From Sphingomonas sp. Leaf208 (GTDB lineage: Bacteria; Pseudomonadota; Alphaproteobacteria; Sphingomonadales; Sphingomonadaceae), in assembly GCF_001421415.1 (NCBI RefSeq), contig NZ_LMKH01000034.1, positions 1-64,000 on the forward strand: 64,000 nt of DNA. Direction: 5' to 3'. The notes beneath the pieces are model-generated. The model had not been told where the DNA came from and did no database searches. It worked only from the letters and a program-made list of their open reading frames with translations. Positions 17,547 through 25,252 of this stretch are shown piece after piece. Numbering within the stretch: position 1 is the first letter of the stretch; each line of letters begins with the position of its first letter. Both the position numbers and the translations under genes were made by a program.

Positions 17547-18394
17547 AGCGCTTTCTCCTCGCTGCGATCGCCTCGCTCGGCCTCGCCTCCCCCGCCACCG
17601 CGTTCTGGGAGTACGGCCACCAGACCGTCGCGCAGATCGCCTATTCCAACGTCACGCCTAAGACCAAGGCCGCGATCCGCAAGCTGCTCGCGCAACAGGC
17701 ATTGCTCGACACGCCCGAGTGTCCGGCCGGCACGATCGAGCAGGCGAGCGTCTGGGCGGATTGCATCAAGCCGCTGAAGACCACCGACGGCAAGTCGCGC
17801 TTCGGCTTTGCGTATACCTGGCATTTCCAGGATGCCGACGTCTGCGCGCCGTTCGACCTGACGCCCGCGTGCAAGGACGGCAATTGTGTCTCGGCGCAGA
17901 TCGAGCGCGACGTGAAACTGCTCCGTGACCGCGCCACCTCGCCGAAGGACCGCGTCCAGGCGCTAGCCTTGCTGATTCACTTCGTCGGCGATCTCCACCA
18001 GCCGCTCCACGCCGGCGACCGCAACGACAAGGGCGGCAACGACGTGAAGGCGGATTACGGGATCTACGGCCCGGCGCGGTTCAACCTGCATTCGATCTGG
18101 GACGGCCCGCTGGCCGAGCGCGCGATCTCGACGCCGCCGTCTTTGGTAAGGCGGTATCCGGCGGCCGAGCGGGCTAAGATCGGCGCGGGGACGGTTACCG
18201 ACTGGAGCCGTGAGTCCTGGGAAGCCGCGCATACGGCGTATGCGGCGGCGCTCGGCGGGGATGCGTGCGGCGCGGTGCCGGCGCGGGTGAAGATGGACGA
18301 CGCAACGATCGCGAAGATGGTCCCGGTATCGCGCGAGGAAGTGCGCCGTGGGGGTATCCGCCTGGCGAAGCTGCTCGACAAGGCGCTGGGCTGA
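17543..18394 (+). CDS. S1/P1-type nuclease, secreted
   Basis: This 283-residue exported trinuclear-zinc nuclease belongs to the S1/P1 family, which cleaves single-stranded nucleic acids and releases 3' phosphates. The signal peptide MKRFLLAAIASLGLASPATA is followed almost at once by Phe-Trp; the Trp would supply the N-terminal zinc ligand. Further zinc ligands are visible in YGHQT, ASVWADCIK, AYTWHFQD, HFVGDLHQPLHAGD and FNLHSIWD. The ATG overlaps the asparaginase stop (ATGA). With the preceding two genes it forms a tight three-gene operon whose products share no obvious pathway. Confidence 0.92.
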   Translation: MKRFLLAAIASLGLASPATAFWEYGHQTVAQIAYSNVTPKTKAAIRKLLAQQALLDTPECPAGTIEQASVWADCIKPLKTTDGKSRFGFAYTWHFQDADVCAPFDLTPACKDGNCVSAQIERDVKLLRDRATSPKDRVQALALLIHFVGDLHQPLHAGDRNDKGGNDVKADYGIYGPARFNLHSIWDGPLAERAISTPPSLVRRYPAAERAKIGAGTVTDWSRESWEAAHTAYAAALGGDACGAVPARVKMDDATIAKMVPVSREEVRRGGIRLAKLLDKALG

Positions 18395-18401
18395 CCCACT
18401 T

Positions 18402-18550
18402 ACCCTCTCCCCTCCGGGGAGAGGGAGGGGCCCGCGTGCGCTTGCACGTGGGAGGGTGAGGGGCTTGAGGCTCGGACGGTCCGTCCCAAAGCTCCTCACC
18501 CTTCCGTCGCCAAACGGCTCCTCCCTCCCTCTCCCCTGAGGGGAGAGGGA
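18402..18550. repeat. Family B paired palindrome
   Basis: CCCTCTCCCCTCCGGGGAGA on the left and CCCTCTCCCCTGAGGGGAGA on the right are each hairpins. The long arms GAGGGAGGGG and CCTCCCTC are inverted copies around a spacer that itself pairs (GGGTGAGGGGCTTGAGGC with its complement). It fills the convergent gap between the nuclease and pal and may act as a terminator for both. Confidence 0.82.
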
Positions 18551-18564
18551 CTGCCGCGACAAAC

Positions 18565-19092
18565 TTAGTTCAGCACCACCGTTACCGCGCGACGGTTCGC
18601 CGCCCAGCTCTGGTCGTCCGAGCCCATCGCCACCGGGCGCTCCTTGCCGTAGCTGATCGTCGTCATGCGCGACGACGACACGCCCTTGGCCGCCAGATAG
18701 TTCTTGGTCGCGTTCGCACGCCGATCGCCCAGCGCGAGGTTGTACTCACGCGTGCCACGCTCGTCGGCATGGCCTTCGATCGTGATGCGCTGGTTCGGGA
18801 ACTTGGCCAGCCACTGCGCCTGGCTATCTAGGATCGCGCGCGCGGTCGGATCGATGTCGTACATGTCGAGCCCGAAGTTCACCGTGTTCGAGCTCACCGA
18901 GCGCTGGAAGTCGGCATCCGACCCCGGCACGATCGCCCCGCCGACATTGCCGTTGTTCATCCCCGCATTGGGATCGACCGCAGCATTGTTGTCGACCGGT
19001 GCGGGCGGCAGCACCTCGGGACGCTTCTTCGCACAGCCGGCGACGGCGATCAGCGCGGTACACGCAAGCAAGATGTTGGAAAGCTTCGACAT
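18565..19092 (-). CDS. pal: Peptidoglycan-associated lipoprotein Pal
   Basis: Pal is the outer-membrane lipoprotein of the Tol-Pal system; its OmpA-like domain binds peptidoglycan and TolB. The product is 175 residues from the ATG at 19092 (GGGAG in front); a frame to 19116 adds eight unlikely residues. The lipoprotein signal peptide ends in AVAGC (Cys about residue 20). A Pro/Asn-rich linker precedes the OmpA domain, which shows NFGLDMYDIDPTARAIL, ITIEGHADERGTREYNLALG (peptidoglycan-binding Asp and Arg) and RRANATKNYL. It is the last gene of the operon ybgC-tolQRAB-pal. Confidence 0.95.
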   Translation of the reverse strand: MSKLSNILLACTALIAVAGCAKKRPEVLPPAPVDNNAAVDPNAGMNNGNVGGAIVPGSDADFQRSVSSNTVNFGLDMYDIDPTARAILDSQAQWLAKFPNQRITIEGHADERGTREYNLALGDRRANATKNYLAAKGVSSSRMTTISYGKERPVAMGSDDQSWAANRRAVTVVLN

Positions 19093-19144
19093 AGATAGTC
19101 TCCCGTAGAAAATCACGTTTCCCCGTTATGCCCCCATAGCAGGT

Positions 19145-20725
19145 TTAGGGCCGCAAGGGGCCCCATGCCGGATCCGAGCCGTCGAGCGGCGTCGGGATTT
19201 TCCGCTCGTTCACGCCGGTCAAGTCGACCGACCAGAGTTCCGCCTTGCCGCCGCTGCCGCGTCCCGAGCGATAGAAGTTGATCACGCGACCGTTCGGCGA
19301 CCAGCTCGGACCCTCGTCCTGCCAGTCGTTGGTCAGCAATTTCTCGCCGCCGCCGCTCGGGCTCATGATGCCGATCCGGAAGCCGCCGCCGAGCTTGGTG
19401 AACGCGATCAGGTCGCCACGCGGGCTCCACACCGGCGTCGCATAACGCCCGCCGCCGAAGCTGATCCGCTGCTGGTTCGATCCGTCGGCGTTCATCACAT
19501 AGATCTGCTGGCCGCCCGACCTATCGCTCTCGAACACGATCTTCGAGCCGTCGGGCGAATATGACCCGCCGGTATCGATCCCCGGCGAGTTAGTCAGCCG
19601 CTGCGGCGTGCCACCCTGCGCCGACACGCGGTACACGTCGGTGTTCCCGCCCTGCGCCATCGAGAACAGGATGTTGCGCCCGTCCGGCGAGAAGCGCGGC
19701 GCAAACGTCAGGTTCGCGTTCGCGACCACCAGCCGCTGCTTACCCGAGCCGATGTCGTAGACATAGATCGCCGGGCGATTGTTGAGATAGCTCATATAGA
19801 CGATCGACTGCTGGTTCGGCGCGAACCGCGGCGTCAGCACGATCGACTGGCCGTTGGTCAGGAAGCGGTGATTGGCGCCGTCCTGATCCATGATCGCAAG
19901 CCGCTTGATGCGGCGCCCCTTGGGTCCGGTCTCCGACACGTAGACGACGCGGCTGTCGAAATAGGCACCCTCGCCGGTCAGTCGGGTATAGACCATGTCG
20001 GCGCACTTGTGCCCTGCGCGACGCCAGTCCGATGGCGGTACGACGAACCCGGTTCGGGTCAGTTCGGCCTTCGACGATACGTCGTACAGGTAGCAGCCGA
20101 CGGTCAGGTTGCCGTCGCCGTTGGCGCGGATGAAGCCCTGCACCAGCGCCTGCGCGCCGGTACTGCCCCAGTAATCGAACCCGGGCGCGGTGACTTCGGG
20201 AAAGGTGATGGGGCGGAGCTGACCCGGCGACAGCGGCGTGAACAGCCCCGAGTTGCGCAGATCGTTGGTGACGATGTCGGCGAGCTGGCGACCGAGCACG
20301 TCGGTGGAGCCTGCCGGGGTGGAGACGACGGCGGACGTCGGCATGACGGGGATCGCGATCGGCATCGGCGCGGAGATACCGCCGGTGACGTCGACCACGA
20401 GTCCGCCGGATTGATCGCCTGCGGGGGCTGGAGCTGCAGGGTCGGCGGGGGCTTGTTGTGGTGCTGGAGCGGGTGCGTCCTGTCCATACGCTGCACTGCC
20501 GAAGACGAACGCGAGCAGGCCAACCGAAGCCAGAATCGATCGAGCCGTACGCCCACCCAACACCACCCCGGCGAAGGCCGGGGCCCAGTTGGGGGACGTC
20601 GCAGAAGAAACGCTGCGCATCGTTACATCGACCTTCCCAACTGGGCCTCGGCCTCCGCCGGGGTGGCGGTCAGGCTGGGCGAGGGAGAACGGTGAAGGGA
20701 AAAACCCCAGGATCGATCGAGTCAT
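19145..20725 (-). CDS. tolB: Tol-Pal system protein TolB, with repeat inserted near the N-terminus
   Basis: TolB is the periplasmic beta-propeller linking Pal to TolA. Two visible parts are an N-terminal domain (DVLGRQLADIVTNDLRNSGLF) and a WD40-like propeller with recurring blocks such as FSPDGRNILF, YSPDGSKIVF and WSPNGRVINF. The start is odd. The ATG at 20725 has ideal GAGGA spacing (8 nt) and encodes MTRSIL. Then about 56 codons of family D repeat intervene before a proper signal sequence (TARSILASVGLLAFVFGSAA) ending before YGQDAP. The repeat is flanked by 15-bp direct repeats, so the ancestral start was probably MTRSIL-ASVGLLAF. Alternative starts are ATG 20734, ATG 20620 and GTG codons near 20563-20566. 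Confidence 0.94.
   Translation of the reverse strand: MTRSILGFFPSPFSLAQPDRHPGGGRGPVGKVDVTMRSVSSATSPNWAPAFAGVVLGGRTARSILASVGLLAFVFGSAAYGQDAPAPAPQQAPADPAAPAPAGDQSGGLVVDVTGGISAPMPIAIPVMPTSAVVSTPAGSTDVLGRQLADIVTNDLRNSGLFTPLSPGQLRPITFPEVTAPGFDYWGSTGAQALVQGFIRANGDGNLTVGCYLYDVSSKAELTRTGFVVPPSDWRRAGHKCADMVYTRLTGEGAYFDSRVVYVSETGPKGRRIKRLAIMDQDGANHRFLTNGQSIVLTPRFAPNQQSIVYMSYLNNRPAIYVYDIGSGKQRLVVANANLTFAPRFSPDGRNILFSMAQGGNTDVYRVSAQGGTPQRLTNSPGIDTGGSYSPDGSKIVFESDRSGGQQIYVMNADGSNQQRISFGGGRYATPVWSPRGDLIAFTKLGGGFRIGIMSPSGGGEKLLTNDWQDEGPSWSPNGRVINFYRSGRGSGGKAELWSVDLTGVNERKIPTPLDGSDPAWGPLRP
20530..20721. repeat. 15-bp direct repeats bounding the insertion in tolB
   Basis: CCAGAATCGATCGAG (20530-20544) and CCAGGATCGATCGAG (20707-20721) are direct copies with one mismatch, offset by 177 bp (59 codons). 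They bracket the family D palindrome and look like an insertion-site duplication or the product of slippage. Confidence 0.75.
20563..20668. repeat. Family D paired palindrome (copy 1), inside the tolB reading frame
   Basis: CCACCCCGGCGAAGGCCGGG and CCTCGGCCTCCGCCGGGGTGG are the outer arms, and CCCAGTTGGG and CCCAACTGGG the inner ones. It is translated in the tolB frame as part of HPGGGRGP and NWAPAFAGV. Flanking direct repeats lie at 20530-20544 and 20707-20721. Confidence 0.9.
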
Positions 20726-20736
20726 AACGGACATCC

Positions 20737-21792
20737 TCAGCCGGGAAGTTTGTAGCGCAGGCTGAAATTGCTCCAGCCGTTCTGCACGTCATACAGGTCG
20801 TCGGGCAAACCGCGTAGCGGCGAACATCCGACGAAGGTCGCGATCGCCAGATCGTCGACGCGGTCGACATAGCGCCGGTTGTCGTCGTCGACGCCGGCAT
20901 GACCGCTGATCGTCGGCCGCGACTTCAGCGTCCCGTCGCGGTTGAGCTTCAGGTTGATCGTCACGCGGATCCGCTCGGCGCCCGGCCCCGGCGTGACCTG
21001 GCGGTTGGCGCAAGGCTGCACCTGCCGCAAGATCGCCGAGCCGATATTCGCCGCCGCCTGTGCGCCAAGCTTGGCGGCCTTGGGCGCTTCCGACTTGCTC
21101 GGCGACGGATCGGCCGACAGCCCCTTGAGGAAATTGTCGCCGAGCCGCGACCCGCGAGGCCGCGACACCTTCGCCTCGGCGGTCGAGCCGCTGCCCTTGG
21201 TCGAGGACGGTTTCGCAGGCTTGGCCGACGACGCGGAGGACGTCTTGCCCGACGTGGACGAGGTCTTGGCCGGCGCGGCGCTAGGTTTGGCCGCAGCCTT
21301 GGTCGGTGCGGCCTTCGCGGGCGCGGCCTTGGCGGGTGGCGCCTTCTCGGGCTTGGGTTGTGGCTTCACGACGGGCTTAGGGACCGGCGCGGGCTTGGCG
21401 ACGGGTTTTGGCGGCGCGGGCTTGGGTTTGGGCTGAGGCTTCGGCTCGGGTGCCGGCTGCGGTTTGGGCGCAGGTTTCGGTGGTGCGGGCTTGGGCTGCG
21501 GCGCAGGCGGCACGGGATCGGGCTTCGGCTCGGGCTCGGCCTCTTCCGGAGCAGGCGGCGCGGCATCCTCGGGCGCACCTTCGTCCGGCGCGACCGACTC
21601 GGCCGGCGTCTCCACCGATTGCGGCGCGGTCGCTTCCAGCGCGACGTCGGGCACGAGGCTCACGTCGATCGGCTGCTGCTCGATCTTCTTCGGCAGTTCG
21701 GGCGCACCGAGAAAGCCGAGCGACAGCGCGCCGAACAGCAGGACGTGCCCGACGACCGCGACGCCAAGGCCGATCTTCTCCGAACGGTCCAT
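20737..21792 (-). CDS. tolA: TolA-like energy-transducing protein
   Basis: TolA links the TolQR motor to the outer-membrane side of the envelope. This 351-residue version has one N-terminal membrane helix (KIGLGVAVVGHVLLFGALSLGFLG, about 5-28). A long low-complexity stretch rich in Pro, Ala, Lys and Glu (about 60-225) presumably spans the periplasm. The C-terminal domain (about 250-351) contains ILRQVQPCANRQVTPGPG, RIRVTINLKLNRDGTLK and IATFVGCSPLRGLP, a TolA/TonB-like fold with two Cys. The Pro/Lys repeats replace the Ala-rich helix of enterobacterial TolA, as is common in alphaproteobacteria. It lies 10 bp after tolR and 11 bp before the likely tolB start. Confidence 0.9.
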   Translation of the reverse strand: MDRSEKIGLGVAVVGHVLLFGALSLGFLGAPELPKKIEQQPIDVSLVPDVALEATAPQSVETPAESVAPDEGAPEDAAPPAPEEAEPEPKPDPVPPAPQPKPAPPKPAPKPQPAPEPKPQPKPKPAPPKPVAKPAPVPKPVVKPQPKPEKAPPAKAAPAKAAPTKAAAKPSAAPAKTSSTSGKTSSASSAKPAKPSSTKGSGSTAEAKVSRPRGSRLGDNFLKGLSADPSPSKSEAPKAAKLGAQAAANIGSAILRQVQPCANRQVTPGPGAERIRVTINLKLNRDGTLKSRPTISGHAGVDDDNRRYVDRVDDLAIATFVGCSPLRGLPDDLYDVQNGWSNFSLRYKLPG

Positions 21793-21802
21793 CAGCCAGC
21801 CA

Positions 21803-22234
21803 TCAGTTCTGGTTACCCTCGACGGTCACCAGCGCGACGCGGTTCAGCCCGGCGCGGTTGAGTTCGCCCATCACGCGCATCACGCGGCCATAATCGAGCT
21901 TCCGGTCCGCGCGCAGCAGCACCTGCGGTTCGTCGCCGACCGCTCGGCTGGCGGCGATCGCGGCCAACCGAACCGGCAGCGCATCGTCGGTCACCTGATC
22001 CTTGTCGATGAACAGTGCGCCTGTCCCGTCCATCGAGATCTCGACCGGCTTCTGCTCCTGGTCGAGCGCTTTCGCGCGCGCGTCGGGGAGGTTCACCGGT
22101 ACGCCCGCGGTCATCAGCGGCGCGGTCACCATGAAGATGATCAGCAGCACCAGCATCACGTCGACCAGCGGCGTGACGTTGATATCCGCCATCGGCGCGC
22201 GGCGGCCGCGGCCACGGGAAGAAGGGAGATTCAT
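21803..22234 (-). CDS. tolR: TolR, ExbD/TolR family biopolymer transport protein
   Basis: TolR is the bitopic partner of TolQ in the proton-driven motor. The product is 143 residues from the ATG at 22234 (MNLPSSRGRGRRAPM). One membrane helix, MADINVTPLVDVMLVLLIIF, carries the critical Asp in VDVMLVLL (about residue 25). A periplasmic domain follows, including VQISMDG-like PVEISMDGTGALFIDK and VLLRADRKLDYGRVMRVMGEL. The longer frame to 22342 is translated repeat and is rejected. The Shine-Dalgarno-like GGGGAG lies in the adjoining family A repeat. Confidence 0.94.
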   Translation of the reverse strand: MNLPSSRGRGRRAPMADINVTPLVDVMLVLLIIFMVTAPLMTAGVPVNLPDARAKALDQEQKPVEISMDGTGALFIDKDQVTDDALPVRLAAIAASRAVGDEPQVLLRADRKLDYGRVMRVMGELNRAGLNRVALVTVEGNQN

Positions 22235-22244
22235 CGCCACTCTA

Positions 22245-22355
22245 CTCCCCTCCCGCTCGCGGGAGGGGTCGGGGGAGGGCAGCGCCGCGAATGCTGCTGT
22301 CGGAGGAGAAGGTAGAAGCCCCTCCCCTGACCCCTCCCGCAAGCGGAAGGGGGAA
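22245..22355. repeat. Family A paired palindrome (copy 2)
   Basis: CTCCCCTCCCGCTCGCGGGA on the left and GACCCCTCCCGCAAGCGGAA on the right, with the same arrangement as copy 1 at 5055-5155. It fills the tolQ-tolR gap inside the operon and provides the purine-rich sequence before tolR. Confidence 0.87.
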
Positions 22356-22367
22356 TAAGAAGGACCA

Positions 22368-23060
22368 TCATCGCGACCCGTCCAGCTGGCGGCTCAAGGT
22401 CGTGTGGAAACCGTCGGCGAAGCGGTTGAGGCTCGCCTCGATCCGGTTGATGCCGTGCGAGAACCGGTTGTACGCGATCACCGCGGGGATCGCCGCAAAC
22501 AACCCGATCGCGGTTGCGAACAGTGCCTCCGCGATTCCCGGCGCCACCACCGCGAGCGACGTGTTCTGCGCTGCCGCAATGCTCGTGAAGCTCCGCATGA
22601 TGCCCCAGACCGTCCCGAACAGCCCGACGAACGGCGCGACCGATCCTACCGTCGCCAGCACGTTCAGCCGGTCCGACAGCTTATCGATCTCGCCCGCGAC
22701 TGCTGCGCCCATCGTCGTCGCCAGCCGCTCGCGCGTGCCGCTCTTGTCGATCGTGCCGCCCGCGGTCGAGCGCCGCCACTCGGTCACGCCGGCCGCGAAC
22801 ACGCGCGCCGACGGTAGGTCGTTCTCGCCCTCCGCCTTGTAGAAGACGTCGATATCCTCGGCCTTCCAGAAATCGCGCTCGAACCGCGTCATGCCCTTGC
22901 GCGTCTTGCCGATACGGCGCCAGAACGCGACGATCAGCGCCCAGGTCCAGATGCTGGCGAGCAGCAGCCCGATCATCACGCCCTTCACCACCCAGTCGGC
23001 CTGAAGGAACAAGTGGATTGGCGACAGCGTCGCGCTATCCATAGTCAACACCGGATTCAT
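22368..23060 (-). CDS. tolQ: TolQ, MotA/TolQ/ExbB proton channel protein
   Basis: TolQ is the inner-membrane channel subunit that uses the proton gradient to move TolA. The 230-residue product has three hydrophobic helices (about 25-45, 142-165, 178-200). The second and third carry the channel signature: ATVGSVAPFVGLFGTVWGIMRSF and VAPGIAEALFATAIGLFAAIPAVIAYN. The ATG at 23060 overlaps the ybgC stop (ATGA); a second in-frame ATG at 23042 is possible. The cytoplasmic loop contains FWKAEDIDVFYKAEGEND. It is part of the operon ybgC-tolQRAB-pal. Confidence 0.95.
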   Translation of the reverse strand: MNPVLTMDSATLSPIHLFLQADWVVKGVMIGLLLASIWTWALIVAFWRRIGKTRKGMTRFERDFWKAEDIDVFYKAEGENDLPSARVFAAGVTEWRRSTAGGTIDKSGTRERLATTMGAAVAGEIDKLSDRLNVLATVGSVAPFVGLFGTVWGIMRSFTSIAAAQNTSLAVVAPGIAEALFATAIGLFAAIPAVIAYNRFSHGINRIEASLNRFADGFHTTLSRQLDGSR

Positions 23061-23515
23061 GCTTCCCCCTGCCAGACAAGGCGTTCGTAGATATCGATCC
23101 AGGCGCGCGGCTGGCGGCGTGGGCGGCCATTGGGAGCGACCAATGCCGCCACCACGTCCGCCTCGGCCAAGACAAGCCCGTCGCGCATGACCCTTTGATG
23201 AATGGTGACCCCGGCCGAGCGGACACGGCGTATCCGCGAGACGACCAGCAAGGCGTCGTCGAGCTTCGCCGGCGCGGCGTAGCGGATGGCGACGCTGGCG
23301 ATTGCGTAGGAGCCCTCGCCCGCCTCGAACGTCGCGCGCTGGTCGATCCCGCCGACCCTCAGCATGTCCGACCGCGCGCGTTCCATGTAGCGCAGATAAT
23401 TGGCGTGATAGACCGCACCCGACAGATCGGTGTCCTCGAAATAGACGCGCACCGGAAACCGGTGCTCGCGCCCTTCGAAGCGGCCTTCCGCCGGACGATC
23501 TGAAACCTCAGCCAT
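23057..23515 (-). CDS. ybgC: YbgC-like acyl-CoA thioesterase of the Tol-Pal operon
   Basis: This hotdog-fold thioesterase is the usual first gene of tol-pal operons and hydrolyses short acyl-CoA thioesters. The product is 152 residues from the ATG at 23515 (MAEVSDRPAEG); an upstream ATG at 23569 would add 18 residues. The active site lies in VYFEDTDLSGAVYHANYLRY (Asp at about residue 31), followed by MERARSDMLRVGG and IRYAAPAKLDDALLVVSRIR. The C-terminal stretch ends in WIDIYERLVWQGEA. Neither start has a strong Shine-Dalgarno. Four-base overlap with tolQ. Confidence 0.92.
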   Translation of the reverse strand: MAEVSDRPAEGRFEGREHRFPVRVYFEDTDLSGAVYHANYLRYMERARSDMLRVGGIDQRATFEAGEGSYAIASVAIRYAAPAKLDDALLVVSRIRRVRSAGVTIHQRVMRDGLVLAEADVVAALVAPNGRPRRQPRAWIDIYERLVWQGEA

Positions 23516-23632
23516 TCCGGCGGCTGTTAACCCAGTCTTTGCAGGTAAGCCAAGCTTTGCCTTCACCATGTCGGCACTGGCCGGGGGCTGGCGAGCGGCG
23601 TACGCTGGCAGGGTTCAACGCAGGAGACTCGC

Positions 23633-24037
23633 ATGGCCGATCGTCCCACCGGCGGAATCACACCGTTCCTCGTCATCCGCGACCAGCGAGGACGCGAGGC
23701 GCTCGCGTTCTACGAGGCTGCGTTTGCCGCGACCCTCGTCGAGACGAACTTCGCAGACGACGGCGTTCGGCTGATGCAGGCCAGCTTGCGAATCAACGAC
23801 GCCTGGCTGATGCTGTCCGACGAGTTTCCCGAATGGCGTGGTCATGCCGAGCCCGAACCCGCCGGCATAACCTTGCATCTCAGGGTCGACGACACCGACG
23901 CCTGGGTAGATCGTGCGGTGACGGCGGGAGCGGTCGTGACGATGCCCATCGCCGACCAGTTCTGGGGTGATCGCTACGGCCAGGTGCGCGATCCGTTCGG
24001 CCATAGCTGGTCGGTCGGATCGCCCATCAAGGCCTGA
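23633..24037 (+). CDS. VOC (glyoxalase/bleomycin resistance-like) protein, PhnB type
   Basis: This 134-residue vicinal-oxygen-chelate protein has the two beta-alpha-beta-beta-beta modules. GGITPFLVIRDQRGREALAFYEAAFAAT opens the first, and AGITLHLRVDDTDAWVDRAVTAGA opens the second. It closes with the typical DRYGQVRDPFGHSWSVG, where Glu is replaced by Asp-Pro-Phe-Gly-His, as in PhnB-like proteins. Members of this subgroup often bind no known substrate. AGGAG lies before the ATG. It is divergent from ybgC and stands alone. Confidence 0.87.
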   Translation: MADRPTGGITPFLVIRDQRGREALAFYEAAFAATLVETNFADDGVRLMQASLRINDAWLMLSDEFPEWRGHAEPEPAGITLHLRVDDTDAWVDRAVTAGAVVTMPIADQFWGDRYGQVRDPFGHSWSVGSPIKA

Positions 24038-24042
24038 TCAGC

Positions 24043-24801
24043 TTATTGGAAGACGCTGGGATCCAGCTTCAGGCGCGGCTGAGCGGGCGGAACCGGCTGC
24101 GAGATCGGCTGGAGCCGCGCCTGCGTGACCGTCTGCGCAGGCATGTTCGACGCATATTGGCGCGAGACGATCAGCTGCGGCTGGACCGGACGCACGGTGC
24201 GACCGCGCCACGCGTCGACCGCACGGTAGAAATCGGTGAACGGCCGCTCTAGCACGGGGAGATTCTGTGCAGCGAAAGCAGGCAATGCCTCGGCCGTCAG
24301 CCCGGCGCTCTGCGCGAGAACCGTCTGCGCCGCGGCGCAGAAGTCATCGCGTGCGGGCGATTGCGAGAAGAAGTTGTACAGCCGCGTCATCGAATCGTCG
24401 TAGCGATCCTGCCAGTCGCCGCCGCCCGACTTGTACTCGCTGGCGTAGGTCGCCTCGGCCTTGGCGAGCACCGGCTTCTGCGCCGAAAGCAGCGCGTTGT
24501 AGCCCGCGACGATAACGACTTCCTGCGGCCCGCGACATGCCAGTGCGGCGACGTTCAGCGCGGCGCGGAGATGCCAGACCTTGGCGGACGTCGTCAGGTT
24601 GCGATTCGGTGTGGGATAGGTGCCGTCGGCCAGCGCGACCGGGATGACGATCGTGGGCGACGCGCCCTTCGGCATCACCGGGGCAGGCACCGGCACCATG
24701 ATGACGGGCGGCGCGACGGCAGCCACGGTCCGTGGTTTCTGTGCGCAGCCGGCCAGCAGGCCCAGCGCGGTAACGGACAGCAAAGCAAACCGACGACTCA
24801 T
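24043..24801 (-). CDS. Putative lipoprotein, function unknown
   Basis: This 252-residue protein has a lipoprotein signal peptide, MSRRFALLSVTALGLLAGC, with Cys about residue 19. The mature part begins with a Pro/Val-rich linker. A mostly helical middle contains ALNVAALACRGPQEVVIVAGYNALLSAQK and DWQDRYDDSMTRLYNFFSQ. The C-terminus is Pro-rich. Two Cys in the mature part (near ACRG and FCAAA) could pair. GAGGT stands 7 bp before the ATG at 24801; a frame to 24810 adds three residues. I do not recognise the family; homologues in sphingomonads are annotated only as hypothetical. The gene converges on the VOC gene with a 5-bp gap. Confidence 0.75.
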   Translation of the reverse strand: MSRRFALLSVTALGLLAGCAQKPRTVAAVAPPVIMVPVPAPVMPKGASPTIVIPVALADGTYPTPNRNLTTSAKVWHLRAALNVAALACRGPQEVVIVAGYNALLSAQKPVLAKAEATYASEYKSGGGDWQDRYDDSMTRLYNFFSQSPARDDFCAAAQTVLAQSAGLTAEALPAFAAQNLPVLERPFTDFYRAVDAWRGRTVRPVQPQLIVSRQYASNMPAQTVTQARLQPISQPVPPAQPRLKLDPSVFQ

Positions 24802-24964
24802 CGCAACCACCTCATGACGTCCCCCGACGGGACACTCTATGCATGGGTTAGGTTAACGAGACGTAAGCCGTACGCGCTTTGCGGCGAATGGAGAGGGGAT
24901 GAGGTTGGGGGTTCTGGCTGCCTGCGGCTGGGACGTGATGTGGCTTCAACCTCACCCCCCACTC

Positions 24965-25070
24965 CACCACCCCGGCGGAGGCCGGGGCCCAATTGGAAAG
25001 GTCGAGGTAACGGAGCGCGACCTTAGTGAACGACGTCCCCCAATTGGGCCCCGGCCTCCGCCGGGGTGGT
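24965..25070. repeat. Family D paired palindrome (copy 2)
   Basis: CACCACCCCGGCGGAGGCCG on the left, CCGGCCTCCGCCGGGGTGGT on the right, inner GCCCAATTGG and CCAATTGGGC. Same architecture as the copy inside tolB. Confidence 0.88.
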
Positions 25071-25120
25071 ACTAGGAAGACGCCCGTGCATCACCACCTG
25101 AGCAGAAGACGCCGCCCTCT

Positions 25121-25248
25121 CAATCCTCCCCCGCCAGGGGGAGGTGGCGCCGCAGGTGACGGAGGGGGAGGACACGGAACAGACGTTTCGCCACCCTCCC
25201 CCACCGTCAGGCAAGAGCCTGCCACCTCCCCCTTGCGGGGGAGGATCG
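25121..25248. repeat. Family C paired palindrome (copy 4)
   Basis: CAATCCTCCCCCGCCAGGGG on the left and CCCCCTTGCGGGGGAGGATC on the right, with inner segments CAGGTGACGGAGGGGGAGG and CCTCCCCCACCGTC. It adjoins the stop of the next gene. Confidence 0.88.
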
Positions 25249-25252
25249 AGCG

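Larger units (their letters stand above)
24811..25252. other. 442-bp non-coding gap holding two palindromic repeats
   Basis: Between the lipoprotein and the nitronate-monooxygenase-like gene. It contains a family D copy (24965-25070) and a family C copy (25121-25248), separated by about 50 bases. No gene, RNA or terminator other than these can be supported. Confidence 0.7.

Noticed and set aside
22234..22342. N-terminal extension of tolR
   Set aside because: Encoded by the family A repeat; TolR family starts close to the membrane helix.
25121..25248. CRISPR-like arrangement of repeated palindromes
   Set aside because: Copies of C and D families are scattered singly, spacers are not of constant length and no cas gene is present.
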